Source of the DNA: Planctomycetota bacterium
Lineage (GTDB): Bacteria > Planctomycetota > Phycisphaerae > Sedimentisphaerales > SM23-30
DNA length: 6,095 nt
Direction: 5' to 3'
NCBI GenBank assembly: GCA_022705365.1
Contig: JAKJEP010000055.1
Coordinates: forward strand, 3,011-9,105
Numbering within the stretch: the stretch's first letter is position 1; each line of letters starts with the position of its first letter. The translations under genes and the position numbers were made by a program. Shown here piece by piece: positions 4,740 through 6,095 of this stretch. The notes below the pieces were generated by a model that searched no databases, was not told where the DNA came from, and saw nothing but the letters and a program-made list of their open reading frames with translations.

Positions 4740-6056
4740 ATGGTGACAGCGGAATCCAAATACATCCTGAACCTGGAAAAGCGAAAGCCCACCCGGCGTG
4801 CATTTTTACAACAGGCCGCCTGGGCCGCTGTGCCGTTCCTGGTTCCGGCCTCCGCCCCGGGCCGCGGCGGCAAAGCCGCTCCCAACGAACGGATTATCCT
4901 GGGCGTCATCGGCACCGGCGGACGCGGCCAGTATGACCTCTCCGCCGCCCTGCAGGAAGCCGATGTCCAAGTGGTCGCGGTCTGCGATGTGCAGAAAGGC
5001 AACCGCCTCCAGGCCAAAACGATGGTGGACCAGCGCTACGACAATCAGGATTGCGCGGTATATTCCGATTTTCGCGAATTGCTGGCCCGCCCGGATATCG
5101 ATGCCGTCATTATCGCCCCCGGCGACCGCTGGCATACGCCGATGTCCGTACTGGCGATGCGGGCGGGCAAGGATGTCTATTCCGAGAAACCCTGCACCAT
5201 GTCCATCGCCGAAGGCAGGACCCTGATTGATACCGCCCGGCGCTACAGCCGGGTTTTTCAAACCGGTATGCAGCGGCGTAGCGAGGCCAATTTCGTGTTT
5301 GCCGATGAGCTGGTGCGTACCGATATGTTGGGAAAAGTTCACACCGTCTATGCCCATACCCTGCCCTTTGAGATGCGAACCGACTGGCTGGCCGCCCAGC
5401 CGCCCCCGCCACAGGAGGAGCTGGACTGGAACCTCTGGCTGGGGCCGGCTCCCTGGCATCCCTACAATCCCGGCTACCTTGGCGGCTGCATGGCCTGGCT
5501 GAACTATTTTGATTTCGGCACCGGCGTCGCCGGCTGGTGCAGCCACACCATCTGCCAGTGTCAGGGCGCCATCGAATCCGACCTGACCTCCGCCGTTGAA
5601 TACGAATACCCCGGCAACGAGACCTCCGAAGGTTTCACCGCCCGCTATGCCAATGGTGTGAAACTGGTGCTGGCCTGTTATGGCTGGCGCGGCACCTGCG
5701 GCGTCCGCTACGAAGGCACCGAAGGCTGGGTCTCCGTGGCCGATGATTACACCGTACCGGATGTCTCGTCCGAATCCTTCCTCAAGGAACGCCACAAACT
5801 GGTAAGACAATACATGACGAAAAGCCAGCGTCCCATGAATCACATGCGGGATTTTCTGGATTGCTTGAAAACCCGCCGCCAGACCGTGGCTCACCCGCAA
5901 CTGGCCCACTGTTCCATGGCCACCTGCCATGCCATCAACATCAGTATGCTCCTGAAACGGAATCTAACGTGGGATCCCGTGCAGGAAGAATTCAAGAGTG
6001 ACCCGGAGGCGAATCGGATGCGGACCCGCACGATTCGCCAGCCCTGGATTTTGTAA
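4740..6056 (+). CDS. Tat-exported Gfo/Idh/MocA family oxidoreductase (second paralogue)
   Basis: The 438-residue protein starts at ATG 4740, 24 bp after the previous stop, with AAGGA 5 nt upstream, so the two are almost certainly co-transcribed. It carries a twin-arginine motif (R19-R20-A-F-L-Q) and hydrophobic segment, a Rossmann motif GVIGTGGRG (55-63), AVCD with D83, GDRWH (128-132), YSEKP with K150 as expected catalytic lysine, and H269 in GWCSHTICQCQ. It aligns almost without gaps to the upstream gene over the Rossmann domain, with well over half of residues identical, and ends in DPEANRMRTRTIRQPWIL. The substrate-site segment differs from its twin (FDFGTGVAGW versus DFHTSCIGEW), suggesting a different substrate or partner role. 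The predicted signal cleavage site A-S-A is followed by P40, which normally disfavours signal peptidase I, so the signal may be retained as an anchor. NAD(P)-dependent sugar oxidation is inferred. Confidence 0.92.
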   Translation: MVTAESKYILNLEKRKPTRRAFLQQAAWAAVPFLVPASAPGRGGKAAPNERIILGVIGTGGRGQYDLSAALQEADVQVVAVCDVQKGNRLQAKTMVDQRYDNQDCAVYSDFRELLARPDIDAVIIAPGDRWHTPMSVLAMRAGKDVYSEKPCTMSIAEGRTLIDTARRYSRVFQTGMQRRSEANFVFADELVRTDMLGKVHTVYAHTLPFEMRTDWLAAQPPPPQEELDWNLWLGPAPWHPYNPGYLGGCMAWLNYFDFGTGVAGWCSHTICQCQGAIESDLTSAVEYEYPGNETSEGFTARYANGVKLVLACYGWRGTCGVRYEGTEGWVSVADDYTVPDVSSESFLKERHKLVRQYMTKSQRPMNHMRDFLDCLKTRRQTVAHPQLAHCSMATCHAINISMLLKRNLTWDPVQEEFKSDPEANRMRTRTIRQPWIL

Positions 6057-6087
6057 GAAAACCGTAAAATCACAAGGAACCTGAACC

Positions 6088-6095
6088 ATGCGAAA
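6088..6095 (+). CDS. Start of a further operon gene, cut by the window edge
   Basis: ATG CGA AA follows an AAGGA 9 nt upstream and begins 31 bp after the second oxidoreductase stop. Only two full codons are visible, so no product can be assigned. The ribosome binding site and short gap resemble the starts of the two preceding genes, suggesting a fourth member of the rightward operon. Confidence 0.55.

Noticed and set aside
1..6095. CRISPR array, tRNA, rRNA or known riboswitch
   Set aside because: No regularly spaced repeats, cloverleaf or conserved riboswitch core was seen on either strand.

Overview
The window reads as part of a bacterial carbohydrate-utilisation locus. A XylR-type sugar-sensing AraC regulator, a DUF1080 (3-keto-glycoside hydrolase/lyase family) lipoprotein and two Tat-exported Gfo/Idh/MocA oxidoreductases ending in the 'DPEANR...PWI' type of C-terminus are a combination typical of Planctomycetota, perhaps Phycisphaerae-like, or of related PVC bacteria. 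That placement is inferred from gene families and was not tested by phylogeny. The main genes are GC-rich (a sampled 60-base line of the DUF1080 gene counts about 62% GC). The middle of the window is strikingly AT-rich.

Layout. 1-546 (-): a membrane-anchored bacterial PH-domain protein, still open at the left edge. 607-1815 (-): the XylR-like regulator, 60 bp upstream of the PH gene and on the same strand. 1816-2004: an AT-rich control region with two related dyads, a putative regulator promoter reading left and a good sigma70-like promoter reading right. The right-reading promoter is followed within about 15 nt by an imperfect hairpin and a T7 run, so it could make a very short RNA. 2005-2499 (-): a NYN-domain (LabA/DUF88-like, PIN-fold) putative ribonuclease of about 33-35% GC in sampled lines, with its own promoter. 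2500-2751: a divergent intergenic region with a dyad over a possible -10 for the rightward operon. 2752-3369 (+): DUF1080 lipoprotein. 3396-4715 and 4740-6056 (+): two tandem paralogous Tat-dependent oxidoreductases. 6088 onward (+): the first codons of another gene with its own Shine-Dalgarno.

How the genes may work together (inference). The oxidoreductases would oxidise a sugar or glycoside (C3 oxidation is the known chemistry of relatives), carrying a pre-bound nicotinamide cofactor through the Tat system. The lipid-anchored DUF1080 protein would cleave the resulting 3-keto-glycoside, and the XylR-like regulator would sense a pathway sugar and control the operon. All of this would take place outside the cytoplasm. 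The NYN gene and its AT-rich surroundings separate the regulator from its presumed target operon and look like a later insertion.
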